Below, in pieces: positions 1-4,949 of a stretch of DNA of 5,561 nucleotides (position 1 is the stretch's first letter; every line of letters starts with the position of its first letter). Both the position numbers and the translations under genes were made by a program. The notes under the pieces are model-generated. The model saw only the letters and a list, made by a program, of their open reading frames with translations. It did no database searches and was not told the DNA's origin. Source of the stretch: Candidatus Kerfeldbacteria bacterium (GTDB lineage Bacteria; Patescibacteriota; Patescibacteriia; SBBC01; JACPUP01); NCBI GenBank assembly GCA_016192205.1, contig JACPUP010000065.1, positions 1 to 5,561 of the forward strand, in the 5' to 3' direction.

Positions 1-141
1 ATTAGACGTTTCACTAGACGGCCCCGGACGTCATAGACGATCAGCTGCACGCGGGCCGCGTGCGGCAGCGCCAGGAAGAATCCCACTGCTCCTCGAAATG
101 GATTCGGCTTCGGCGGACCCAAGCCGAACTGCGTCGGGAGT
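1..141 (-). pseudogene. FlgD-like Ig domain fragment, cut at its upstream end by a 37-bp repeat
   Basis: Read on the minus strand from about 140 down to the window edge, one open frame encodes LPTQFGLGPPKPNPF, then GFFLALPHAARVQLIVYDVRG and LVKRL. This is the start of a FlgD-like Ig domain of the kind found at the C-terminus of secreted proteins, where it often serves as a sorting or anchoring module. It matches residues 178-224 of the plus-strand protein at 188-1003 at 35 of 47 positions by my hand alignment, so the two are diverged paralogues in inverted orientation. The frame has no plausible own start: going upstream it enters the 37-bp repeat at 142-178 and meets a stop near 182-187. Homology stops at the repeat boundary, so this is the 3' part of a gene whose 5' part has been lost or displaced. 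The domain probably continues beyond the left edge. Confidence 0.7.
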
Positions 142-178
142 CCTGAACATAGGGGTCGCAAAAAGGAGGTTGTGCACC
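142..178 (+). repeat. 37-bp exact direct repeat, copy 1
   Basis: The sequence begins CCTGAACATAGGGGTCGC, continues through AAAAAGGAGG and ends TTGTGCACC. It is identical over all 37 bases to 1784-1820 in the same orientation, and the next base on either side differs between copies. Its CCTG end abuts the truncated FlgD-like Ig fragment. The last 11 bases (GGTTGTGCACC) form a short imperfect palindrome, GGT..ACC. It does not match any repeat family I can name. Possible identities are the end of an insertion sequence or MITE, a recombination site, or an assembly joint. Confidence 0.9.
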
Positions 179-187
179 CAGATCACT

Positions 188-1003
188 ATGACCGCGTCGC
201 CGGCCCCGAGCGGCGGCAGCACATCGCGCCGCTCGCCGCAATTCGTTGCGCGTGAAGCGGAGCAACCAGCACGAATCATAACCCGTCAACCGGTGACCGC
301 AGGTGGAGGCGTCCTCCCGTTCCGCAGCGTCCAGTTGAGCTTCACGGCCGTTGCTCGCCCGGATATCGGAGTGCGGCCTGGGGACTTGGCTGCATCACCA
401 GCGCTGCCACAGCTGGGCGTACCGACGACACTGACCGCTATTATCAGGAATAGTGGGTTGACCCAGGCCGACTCCGTGCAAGTGGTGCTCTCCGACGAAA
501 CGATAAATGCAGGGATCGGGGTTGGTTATCTCACCATCGCCCCACGCGACTCCGCCACGTTCGCGGCGAGTTGGACTGCGACGATGGCCGGGGAGCACCG
601 GATCCAGATACGGGTCTCGATGCCCACTGCAGCGCCGGAAGGAGACCCATCGAACAACCAGGCAGAACTTGTCCTGCCAGTGCTCGAAAACGACCCAACC
701 ACCGAGGTCGATGCAACTCTGCCGGCGCAATTCGCCTTGGGACCACCAACGCCAAATCCATTTCGCGCAACGGTTGGATTCTTGCTGGCGCTTCCGCGTG
801 CTGCTCACGTTCGCGTCCTCGTATACGACGTGCGGGGCGGGCTGGTGAAACGTCTGATTGACCGAACTCTGCCCGCTGGCCGACATGCGTATTCCTGGAA
901 CGGCACGAACGATCGAGGCGCGCGTGTCGGAGCGTCGGTCTATTTTGTCCGATTCTCCGTTCCTGGGATGGAGTTAACGAAAAAAACGGTCCTGCTGCGA
1001 TAG
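188..1003 (+). CDS. CARDB and FlgD-like Ig C-terminal fragment of a secreted protein
   Basis: From ATG 188 the product is 271 residues. Residues about 57-168 resemble a CARDB adhesion-type beta-sandwich (RPDIGVRPGDLAASP, TLTAIIRNSGL, SNNQAELVLPV). Residues 178-271 are a FlgD-like Ig or type-A sorting-like module with FALGPPTPNPF, VYDVRG, the GRHAYSWNGTNDRG turn, GASVYFVRF and a terminal KKTVLLR. Such pairs normally form the C-terminus of much larger secreted enzymes or surface proteins. Here there is no signal peptide, and residues 1-45 are low-complexity and unlike either domain, which suggests a 5'-truncated gene fused to unrelated DNA. An in-frame ATG at 98 is possible but would read antisense through the 1-141 fragment and across the repeat. 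ATG 188 has only a distant Shine-Dalgarno-like AAGGAGGT (163-170, 17 bases away). The domain calls are fairly sure; the start is not, and the gene may be non-functional. Confidence 0.6.
   Translation: MTASPAPSGGSTSRRSPQFVAREAEQPARIITRQPVTAGGGVLPFRSVQLSFTAVARPDIGVRPGDLAASPALPQLGVPTTLTAIIRNSGLTQADSVQVVLSDETINAGIGVGYLTIAPRDSATFAASWTATMAGEHRIQIRVSMPTAAPEGDPSNNQAELVLPVLENDPTTEVDATLPAQFALGPPTPNPFRATVGFLLALPRAAHVRVLVYDVRGGLVKRLIDRTLPAGRHAYSWNGTNDRGARVGASVYFVRFSVPGMELTKKTVLLR
719..859 (+). repeat. Right arm of an inverted paralogous repeat (FlgD-like Ig domain)
   Basis: This stretch, coding for LPAQFALGPP through VKRLI, aligns without gaps in protein to the reverse complement of bases 1-140. The arms are diverged copies, not identical ones: about three quarters of residues match, and many of the codon differences are silent. 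They are related domains in opposite orientation about 0.6 kb apart. Confidence 0.65.
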
Positions 1004-1007
1004 CACA

Positions 1008-1031
1008 ACTCCACCACTCCACCACTCTGCC
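1008..1031. repeat. Three tandem 8-bp units between convergent genes
   Basis: ACTCCACC occurs at 1008-1015 and 1016-1023, followed by a degenerate unit ACTCTGCC at 1024-1031. The array fills the 27-base gap between the stop of the plus-strand CARDB/FlgD-like gene (1001-1003) and the stop of the minus-strand membrane gene (1031-1033). It forms no clear hairpin. It may simply be slippage in a non-coding spacer. Confidence 0.7.
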
Positions 1032-1327
1032 TACCCGCTTATGTCTCCGAACGGGACGACGAAAACTTCGTACAGGAGAGAGATCAGAACGAAGAAGGCA
1101 GCGATGGTCAGGAACCACTGCATTGCTCGGTGCCGTGCAGTTCCCGATAGCAGTTGCATCCCTGACTTGATGACGAGTGGCAGGAGAACTACGGCAATCA
1201 GACTTAGGTAATTCCACGGGTAGACTGGGTGTACTTGGGTGATGATTGCAATGATCCCAAGTACGATGGCAAGCGTCATTCCCAATAGGAAGACGATCGA
1301 CGACCTCCGAGATAGCTCTTGTTGCAT
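1031..1327 (-). CDS. Small hypothetical integral membrane protein
   Basis: From ATG 1325-1327 the product is 98 residues with three hydrophobic segments: about 11-30 (IVFLLGMTLAIVLGIIAIIT), 41-54 (LSLIAVVLLPLVIK) and 71-92 (WFLTIAAFFVLISLLYEVFV). Short polar links separate them, with a basic N-terminus (SRR) and a basic TARHR loop. The alternation of hydrophobic and charged stretches argues that it is a real gene and not a shadow. I do not recognise the family. The start is uncertain: the frame is open for 34 further codons upstream, and no good Shine-Dalgarno precedes this ATG. I prefer ATG 1325 because the upstream residues look like non-coding translation. It converges on the CARDB/FlgD-like gene and diverges from the truncated gene at 1520. 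No function can be assigned. Confidence 0.6.
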   Translation of the reverse strand: MQQELSRRSSIVFLLGMTLAIVLGIIAIITQVHPVYPWNYLSLIAVVLLPLVIKSGMQLLSGTARHRAMQWFLTIAAFFVLISLLYEVFVVPFGDISG

Positions 1328-1503
1328 ACGTAGATAGAGCGTAGCAGGTTGGCACGATTCGTCCAAGTCGGCCAACCGACAAGTTGTCCACAGCCAGGGT
1401 GTAGATTCAGGACCTCCGTCCCCGTCCACCTGTTTTCGAAGCTTCAGTACCCTGAACTCAAGGCTGCAACGTTTCTCACATCTCGCTTCTCCCGCCCTTT
1501 GAC
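1328..1503. other. Divergent intergenic region
   Basis: About 175 bases lie between the minus-strand membrane gene and the ribosome binding site of the plus-strand gene at 1520. It should hold both promoters, but I see no convincing -35/-10 pair for either. A 5-bp inverted repeat, GTCGG (1367-1371) and CCGAC (1376-1380) around a CCAA loop, and a GAAGCTTC palindrome near 1438-1446 are the only small symmetric elements noticed. Neither is strong evidence for an operator. Confidence 0.4.
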
Positions 1504-1513
1504 AAAGGAGGTG
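1504..1513 (+). promoter_or_regulatory. Strong Shine-Dalgarno of the truncated gene
   Basis: AAAGGAGGTG is an extended match to the 16S rRNA 3' end, and GGAGG stands 8 bases before ATG 1520. It fixes the start of the gene at 1520 and rules out the longer upstream frame. Such a perfect site contrasts with the weak or absent sites of several core genes in the right half of the window. Confidence 0.85.
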
Positions 1514-1519
1514 TCGGTC

Positions 1520-1897
1520 ATGAAGACCGACCAGCTCATCCGTCAGATCGAGATCAAGGACTCACGTGGCCGCGTCGTCGGCACGAAGGAGGTCGTCACC
1601 TACCAGGGCCTCCTCTCGAAGGCCCACGACGAGGGCTTGAAGGCCATCCGCACGAGCCTCGTCCAGGTCCCGACGGACGACAACGGTCGCACGGCGATCG
1701 CCAAGGCCGCGGTCGAAACCGGCAAGGGGCAGTTCGAGGCGCTCGGCGATGCGAGCCCGTTGAACGTCAACTCGTTCATCGTGCCTGAACATAGGGGTCG
1801 CAAAAAGGAGGTTGTGCACCGACGCACTAATGAATCGCCGGGGCCCTTGATTCTTTATTCTTCATGCTTGATTCCCGTAATTTTGACTTCTGTGTAG
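1520..1897 (+). pseudogene. Conserved hypothetical protein, truncated after 88 codons by the 37-bp repeat
   Basis: Residues 1-88 look like a genuine protein start: MKTDQLIRQIEIKDSRGR, KEVVTYQGLL, a stretch rich in TDDNGRTAIAKAAVET, and GDASPLNVNSFIV. From memory, this resembles a widespread hypothetical family in which a G-D-A-S-P-x-N-V-N segment is followed by a conserved arginine- and alanine-rich helix (of the type HLIRMAETRAxARAL). I recall no established function; a link to DNA repair proteins would be a guess. The expected continuation is missing. At base 1784 the frame enters the 37-bp repeat and then reads unrelated residues (EHRGRKKEVVHRRTNES...) to a stop at 1895-1897, overlapping the 3' end of rplU on the other strand. 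Codons up to 1783 end almost always in G or C. The gene is therefore a 5' fragment with a chimeric tail. Confidence 0.65.
1784..1820 (+). repeat. 37-bp exact direct repeat, copy 2
   Basis: Identical to 142-178 and in the same orientation. Its CCTG end coincides with the point where the conserved hypothetical gene from 1520 loses its family sequence. Its other end lies 34 bases from the stop codon of rplU. As in copy 1, an ATG begins 9 bases after the repeat, but here it opens only a five-codon frame after the ATG, so the repeat is not a portable translation start. Confidence 0.9.
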
Positions 1898-2172
1898 TGC
1901 TGCCGATGCCCGTGGGTGCGGCGGTAGCGGACTTTGGCCTTGAACTTCCGCACGACGATTTTTCGGTCGCGACCTTCAGACACGACCTCGGCGGTCACGG
2001 ACGCGCCGGCCACGGTCGGCGTCCCAACCGTCACCTGATCGCCGTTGGCGACGAGTAAGACGTGGTCGAACGTCACGGGTTTTCCGCTGGCGGTCGGAAG
2101 TTTCTCAACCTGGAGCGTGGCTCCTTCAGAAACCTTGTACTGCTTTCCGCCGGTTTGGATGATGGCAAACAT
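1855..2172 (-). CDS. rplU: 50S ribosomal protein L21
   Basis: The product is 105 residues, the usual length for bacterial L21, a large-subunit protein that binds 23S rRNA. The N-terminus MFAIIQTGGKQYKV is diagnostic, followed by EGATLQVEKL, FDHVLLVANGD, VGTPTVAGASVTAEVV and the basic rRNA-binding tail KFKAKVRYRRTHGHRQHYTEVKI. I chose ATG 2170-2172 because the family starts here. A TTG 13 codons upstream is in frame, but those codons are the promoter. There is no Shine-Dalgarno. rplU usually precedes rpmA (L27); here the downstream side holds 34 bases, the 37-bp repeat and an unrelated truncated gene, so the partner is missing from its expected position. Confidence 0.97.
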   Translation of the reverse strand: MFAIIQTGGKQYKVSEGATLQVEKLPTASGKPVTFDHVLLVANGDQVTVGTPTVAGASVTAEVVSEGRDRKIVVRKFKAKVRYRRTHGHRQHYTEVKITGIKHEE

Positions 2173-2182
2173 AACGATGAGG

Positions 2183-2211
2183 ATGATACGGGAGACGTAA
2201 GGTTGTGTCAA
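2183..2211 (-). promoter_or_regulatory. Near-consensus sigma-70 promoter of rplU
   Basis: On the minus strand TTGACA (2206-2211, perfect -35) is followed by a 17-base spacer and TATCAT (2183-2188, five of six matches to the -10). The -10 ends only 10 bases before the rplU ATG. Transcription starting the usual 6-8 bases after the -10 would leave a leader of about 2-4 bases, which agrees with the lack of a Shine-Dalgarno. rplU is thus likely transcribed from its own strong promoter as a leaderless message. Confidence 0.8.
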
Positions 2212-2226
2212 TACGAAGTAAGGTCA

Positions 2227-2280
2227 TGAGCTTTTTAGCATGTGAGGGCGTTTAGCATACGCCTCTTCAATATAAGCTCA
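2227..2280. other. Nested inverted repeats between the operon end and rplU
   Basis: Outer arms TGAGCTT (2227-2233) and AAGCTCA (2274-2280) pair over 7 bp. Inside them GAGGGCGT (2244-2251) pairs with ACGCCTC (2259-2265), with one bulged G, around the loop TTAGCAT. The motif TTTAGCAT appears in the inner loop and again before the inner stem. A further TAGCT/AGCTA hairpin (2282-2295) overlaps the DUF192 stop codon. The position, after DUF192 and before the rplU promoter, fits an operon terminator or processing site, but no T-run follows on the minus strand, so a classical intrinsic terminator is not shown. The stretch 2212-2292 holds no gene. Confidence 0.5.
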
Positions 2281-2292
2281 GTAGCTAACCAG

Positions 2293-2739
2293 CTAATACT
2301 TTACCTCGACGCTTGTACCCTCTGCGATTCCGGCTGCAGCTGCGACTCCACCGAGCACCTCAAGGACAGTGTCAGCCGGTTCAGGGCTACCGTAGCGCGT
2401 ACCAGCGCCAGACGCGGCCGGGGGTACATTGGCCGTAATACCGATGACGCGACTGTCACGGATCCAAATGAGGTCGAGCGGGATGGGCACGCCGTCCATG
2501 GTGAACACGCGCTCCCTGGCGTCCTCGAACACGAACAGCATGCCGTGATCTCGGGCCAAGGTATCACGGTCACGCAGTCCCTGATACTGTTCGAGCGGCT
2601 CATCGGCTATCTCAACGGAGAAAACGGCGTCGCCGACGGCCAGGGTCGCGCCAGCCAACGTGTCCGGTCGAATCCACAGCCACACTGCGCCGAAGAACAC
2701 GACGGCAGCGCCCAGCAGCAGCCACGGCAGTTTACCCAT
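2293..2739 (-). CDS. Membrane-anchored DUF192 family protein
   Basis: The product is 148 residues. Residues 5-22 (PWLLLGAAVVFFGAVWLW) form an N-terminal membrane anchor or uncleaved signal, placing the rest outside the membrane. Residues about 32-147 are a DUF192 domain: the EQYQGLRDRDTL segment, HGMLFVFED, PIPLDLIWI, and a C-terminal VLEV strand. The biochemical role of DUF192 is not established. The common F-W-M-K-N-T motif is here F-T-M-D-G-V, which alters a usually conserved surface. The start ATG (2737-2739) lies 8 bases inside the end of the preceding phosphotransferase gene (ATGGGTAA overlap), with GGAGG-rich sequence just upstream, so translation is probably coupled. It is the last gene of the adk-led operon. 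DUF192 proteins are frequent in Patescibacteria. Confidence 0.88.
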   Translation of the reverse strand: MGKLPWLLLGAAVVFFGAVWLWIRPDTLAGATLAVGDAVFSVEIADEPLEQYQGLRDRDTLARDHGMLFVFEDARERVFTMDGVPIPLDLIWIRDSRVIGITANVPPAASGAGTRYGSPEPADTVLEVLGGVAAAAGIAEGTSVEVKY

Positions 2740-3817
2740 GCGCCCTCCTCCCTTTGGCAACCAGCACGAATCCAAGCAGGAGCATGCCCAGCGCCAAGCA
2801 CCCCAGGACCACAACCTTCCACCAACCGCTCACGAAGAGCGTGCTGACGCCGAAGACGCCCGTGACGCCGTACAGGAACAGGACCGCTCCGCGATGGCTG
2901 AAACCAACATCGAGCAGCCGGAAGTGGAGGTGCTTGCGGTCAGCGGACTGGAAGGGCGAGCGCTGCTCGCGCATGCGGCGGACAATCACCCACGCCACGT
3001 CGAGGATCGGAATGCCCATGAGCAAGAGCGCCGTCGCAATCTTCCCGCCGGAGATAATGGCGAGCGAGCCGAGGAGGAAGCCGGTCCAGAGCGAACCGGC
3101 CTCACCGAGGAACACGCGGGCCGGGTGGAAGTTCCACGGCAGGAATCCGAGCAAAGCCCCGGCCAGGACGATCGCCAGCAGCGCCGTGGTGGGCTGGTTC
3201 ACTTCAGGCCGGAGCGACACGAAGAACACGACGAACCCGCCGATGGTTGTCACGCCGGCCACGAGGCCGTCCAGGCCGTCCAAGAACTTCGTGGTGTACG
3301 CCATGCCCAAAAGCCACAGCCAAGCGAACAGATCAGCCCACAGTGTCAGCGCCACGGTAAAACCGCCGACCCTGAACAGCGTCGTGGTGAACTGGTCCAG
3401 AGACAGGAGGCCGCCGAACGGATTCGTGATGAACGCCACGCCGACACCAGCCGCAACGGCAACGAGTGCGGCTGCGATCGGCCAGACAATCTGCCGGGCC
3501 GGACTCGAACCCCGCACGTCGTCGAGGATGCCCCCAACGAGGAGGAGCGCGCTGGCGATGGCGAGCCCCCAGAGCGTGGCTGGCGCAATGCCAGCGAGCA
3601 GGTCTGGTTCAACGAGGGCCACCACACCCACCGTGAGGAAAAATGCCACCAGCGGTGCCAGGCCGCCCAGGAGCGGAACGGCGCGGTCATGAATCTTGCG
3701 GTCAGGCGCGGCCGTGGGTTCGTCCACGATGTGGCGCCGAACCGCGATGGTGCGCACGACCTGTGTCAGAACCGCAGAACAGACTAAACTCAACGTGGCG
3801 GCCACAGCGTAGGTCAC
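2732..3817 (-). CDS. MraY/WecA/TagO-family polyprenyl-phosphate sugar-1-phosphate transferase
   Basis: This 361-residue polytopic membrane protein belongs to glycosyltransferase family 4 (WecA/TagO branch), which moves a sugar-1-phosphate from a UDP-sugar to a polyprenyl phosphate at the inner membrane face and so starts a surface glycan. Motifs in order are DEPTAAPDRKIHDRAVPLLGG (32-52), GILDDVRG with the Asp pair at 99-100, KFLDGLDGLVAG (177-188), HPARVFLGEAGS (231-242) and the basic loop RSPFQSADRKHLHFRLLD (286-303). About ten hydrophobic segments lie between. Two variants stand out: TTK where many members have an Asn-rich N-x-x-N, and GEAGS where many have GDSGS. The start is GTG 3815-3817, with GGAGG 8 bases upstream and a 4-base GTGA overlap with ruvX. 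The HLHF loop favours WecA/TagO over MraY, but the sugar is unknown. Confidence 0.92.
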   Translation of the reverse strand: MTYAVAATLSLVCSAVLTQVVRTIAVRRHIVDEPTAAPDRKIHDRAVPLLGGLAPLVAFFLTVGVVALVEPDLLAGIAPATLWGLAIASALLLVGGILDDVRGSSPARQIVWPIAAALVAVAAGVGVAFITNPFGGLLSLDQFTTTLFRVGGFTVALTLWADLFAWLWLLGMAYTTKFLDGLDGLVAGVTTIGGFVVFFVSLRPEVNQPTTALLAIVLAGALLGFLPWNFHPARVFLGEAGSLWTGFLLGSLAIISGGKIATALLLMGIPILDVAWVIVRRMREQRSPFQSADRKHLHFRLLDVGFSHRGAVLFLYGVTGVFGVSTLFVSGWWKVVVLGCLALGMLLLGFVLVAKGRRAHG

Positions 3818-4203
3818 GCGTGCTTCCTCCGTTCCAGTTCGGCAGTGAGCAGGAGTGCGGCCGCGGCGCTGTCATCCTCGCTCACGCCCGCCCGCCGGGC
3901 TTGGCTCGTGGTCAACCGCTCGTCAGCCGTCCGCACCGGAATGGCCAGGCGATGACGCAGTGCGTCGATAAATGCTTGCGCGGCCTGGGTTTGCCGTGAA
4001 GCTCGTCCAGCCAGGGTCAGAGGCAACCCGACCAACAGCTCATCCACGTGCTCAACCGCAATCAGCCGGTCGAGCGCGGCGAACAACGAAGGTGTGTCGA
4101 GGCCGACCAGGGCTGGTTTGGTCACCACGAATCCCTCATCCGAGTCGCCCAGGGCCAGCCCGACGTGCTGCTCGCCGAAATCAATGCTTAAGATGCGGGC
4201 CAT
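3814..4203 (-). CDS. ruvX: Holliday junction resolvase-like RuvX (YqgF) nuclease
   Basis: The product is 129 residues, close to the usual 130-150. It has the RNase H-like fold motifs of the YqgF family: IDFGEQHVGLALGD (7-20, with catalytic-type Asp8), VGLPLTLAGRASRQTQ (58-73), DERLTTSQA (94-102) and EDDSAAAALLLTAEL (109-122). Family members have been linked to 16S rRNA 5' maturation and to Holliday junction resolution; sequence alone does not decide between them. All the acidic residues I would expect at the active site appear present. The ATG (4201-4203) lies 23 bases inside the end of map, and the TGA stop overlaps the GTG of the next gene, so it sits tightly within the operon. There is no clear Shine-Dalgarno, which suggests coupling to map translation. 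Confidence 0.95.
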   Translation of the reverse strand: MARILSIDFGEQHVGLALGDSDEGFVVTKPALVGLDTPSLFAALDRLIAVEHVDELLVGLPLTLAGRASRQTQAAQAFIDALRHRLAIPVRTADERLTTSQARRAGVSEDDSAAAALLLTAELERRKHA

Positions 4204-4948
4204 AGGGTGTGATGATTTCCGGTCGACCGTTGGTCACGAGTACTGTTTGCTCGAAATGGGCGGAGCGCGACCCGTCGGCCGTGCGGACCGTCCAGCCGTC
4301 GTCGTCCAGCTGCACGGGGTACTTCCCAGCGGTCACCATCGGTTCAATGGCAATGAGCATCCCCGGTTTGAGGAACGCGCCGGTTCCCTCTTCCCCGAAA
4401 TTCGGAATCTTCGGTTCCTCGTGCAGCTGCCGACCGAGGCCGTGGCCGACGAGGTCGCGCACCACTGCGAAACCGTGACGCTCCACCGTCGCTTGAATGC
4501 GTGCGCCCAACGTCCCGAGCTGCAGTGAGGGGGAAACGAGTTTGATGGCTTCGGTGAGCGCCTCGCGGCTGGCCGCGATGAGTTTCTGCGAGGCGACATC
4601 AACCTCGCCAACGGGAACGGTCGCGGCGTGGTCCGTGTAGAAACCCTGGTAGATGACGCCGAGATCGAGGCCGACGATGTCCCCGGCCTGCAGCGCACGT
4701 TGCGGGCTGGGAATCCCGTGCACGACCTCATCATTCATCGAGGTGCAGAGCGCGTGCTGAAAACCGCGGTAGCCTTTGAAGGCCGGCGTTCCGCCACGGC
4801 GAACGATCGCGCGCTCGGCAATGGCGTCGAGGGCCGCCGTGGTGACGCCCGGCTTCACTGCGGCTGCCACCTCATCCAAGGCTTCGCTGACGATGCGTCC
4901 GCTCGTGCGGATCGCGGCCAGTTCCCCGGCTGTGGTGAAAACGCCCAT
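4181..4948 (-). CDS. map: Type I methionine aminopeptidase
   Basis: The product is 255 residues, the normal length for type Ia MetAP, the cytoplasmic metalloenzyme that removes the initiator Met from new proteins. All five metal ligands are visible: D95 (GLDLG), D106 (YTDHAA), H169 (VGHGLG), E202 (IAIEPM) and E233 (AHFEQT). The substrate-side His77 in NDEVVHGIP is also present. ATG 4946-4948 is chosen because MGVFTTAGELAAIRTSGRIV aligns with the family start; the frame stays open upstream but there overlaps adk. Only one base separates this ATG from the adk stop codon, and no clear Shine-Dalgarno is seen, so translation probably reinitiates after adk. The adk-map pairing is a common bacterial arrangement at the end of the ribosomal protein cluster. 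Confidence 0.97.
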   Translation of the reverse strand: MGVFTTAGELAAIRTSGRIVSEALDEVAAAVKPGVTTAALDAIAERAIVRRGGTPAFKGYRGFQHALCTSMNDEVVHGIPSPQRALQAGDIVGLDLGVIYQGFYTDHAATVPVGEVDVASQKLIAASREALTEAIKLVSPSLQLGTLGARIQATVERHGFAVVRDLVGHGLGRQLHEEPKIPNFGEEGTGAFLKPGMLIAIEPMVTAGKYPVQLDDDGWTVRTADGSRSAHFEQTVLVTNGRPEIITPYGPHLKH

Positions 4949-4949
4949 G

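Noticed and set aside
142..190. The repeat as a portable ribosome binding site, because it contains AAGGAGGT
   Set aside because: The distance to the next ATG is about 17-18 bases in both copies, too long for normal initiation, and in copy 2 that ATG opens only six codons before a stop.
531..1391. Minus-strand open frame of 286 codons across the CARDB/FlgD-like gene and the membrane gene
   Set aside because: Arg-, Pro- and Ser-rich shadow translation; the other frames in the same place encode recognisable domains or hydrophobic segments.
142..1820. The two repeats as a CRISPR array or as integron attC sites
   Set aside because: Only two copies 1.6 kb apart with genes between them exclude a CRISPR array, and neither end carries the RYYYAAC/GTTRRRY pair expected of attC.
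142..1820. A shared peptide VHNLLFATPMFR read from both repeats on the minus strand
   Set aside because: It is only the translation of the repeat. The flanking residues are unrelated, and the frame is antisense to better-supported coding sequence at copy 2.
1835..1860. Plus-strand terminator hairpin GAATC...GATTC followed by a T-rich stretch
   Set aside because: The stem is only 5 bp with a 12-base loop, and the T-rich part is the antisense of the rplU stop region; too weak to call.
3264..3281. Tandem 9-bp repeat AGGCCGTCC
   Set aside because: It is the codon repetition of the conserved DGLDGL motif in the phosphotransferase, not a separate element.
2660..3787. Long plus-strand open frame of 375 codons, opposite the phosphotransferase and DUF192 genes
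   Set aside because: Its translation is a run of Glu, Arg, His and Gln with no domain pattern, as expected from the antisense of a GC-rich hydrophobic gene whose minus-strand product has clear family motifs.
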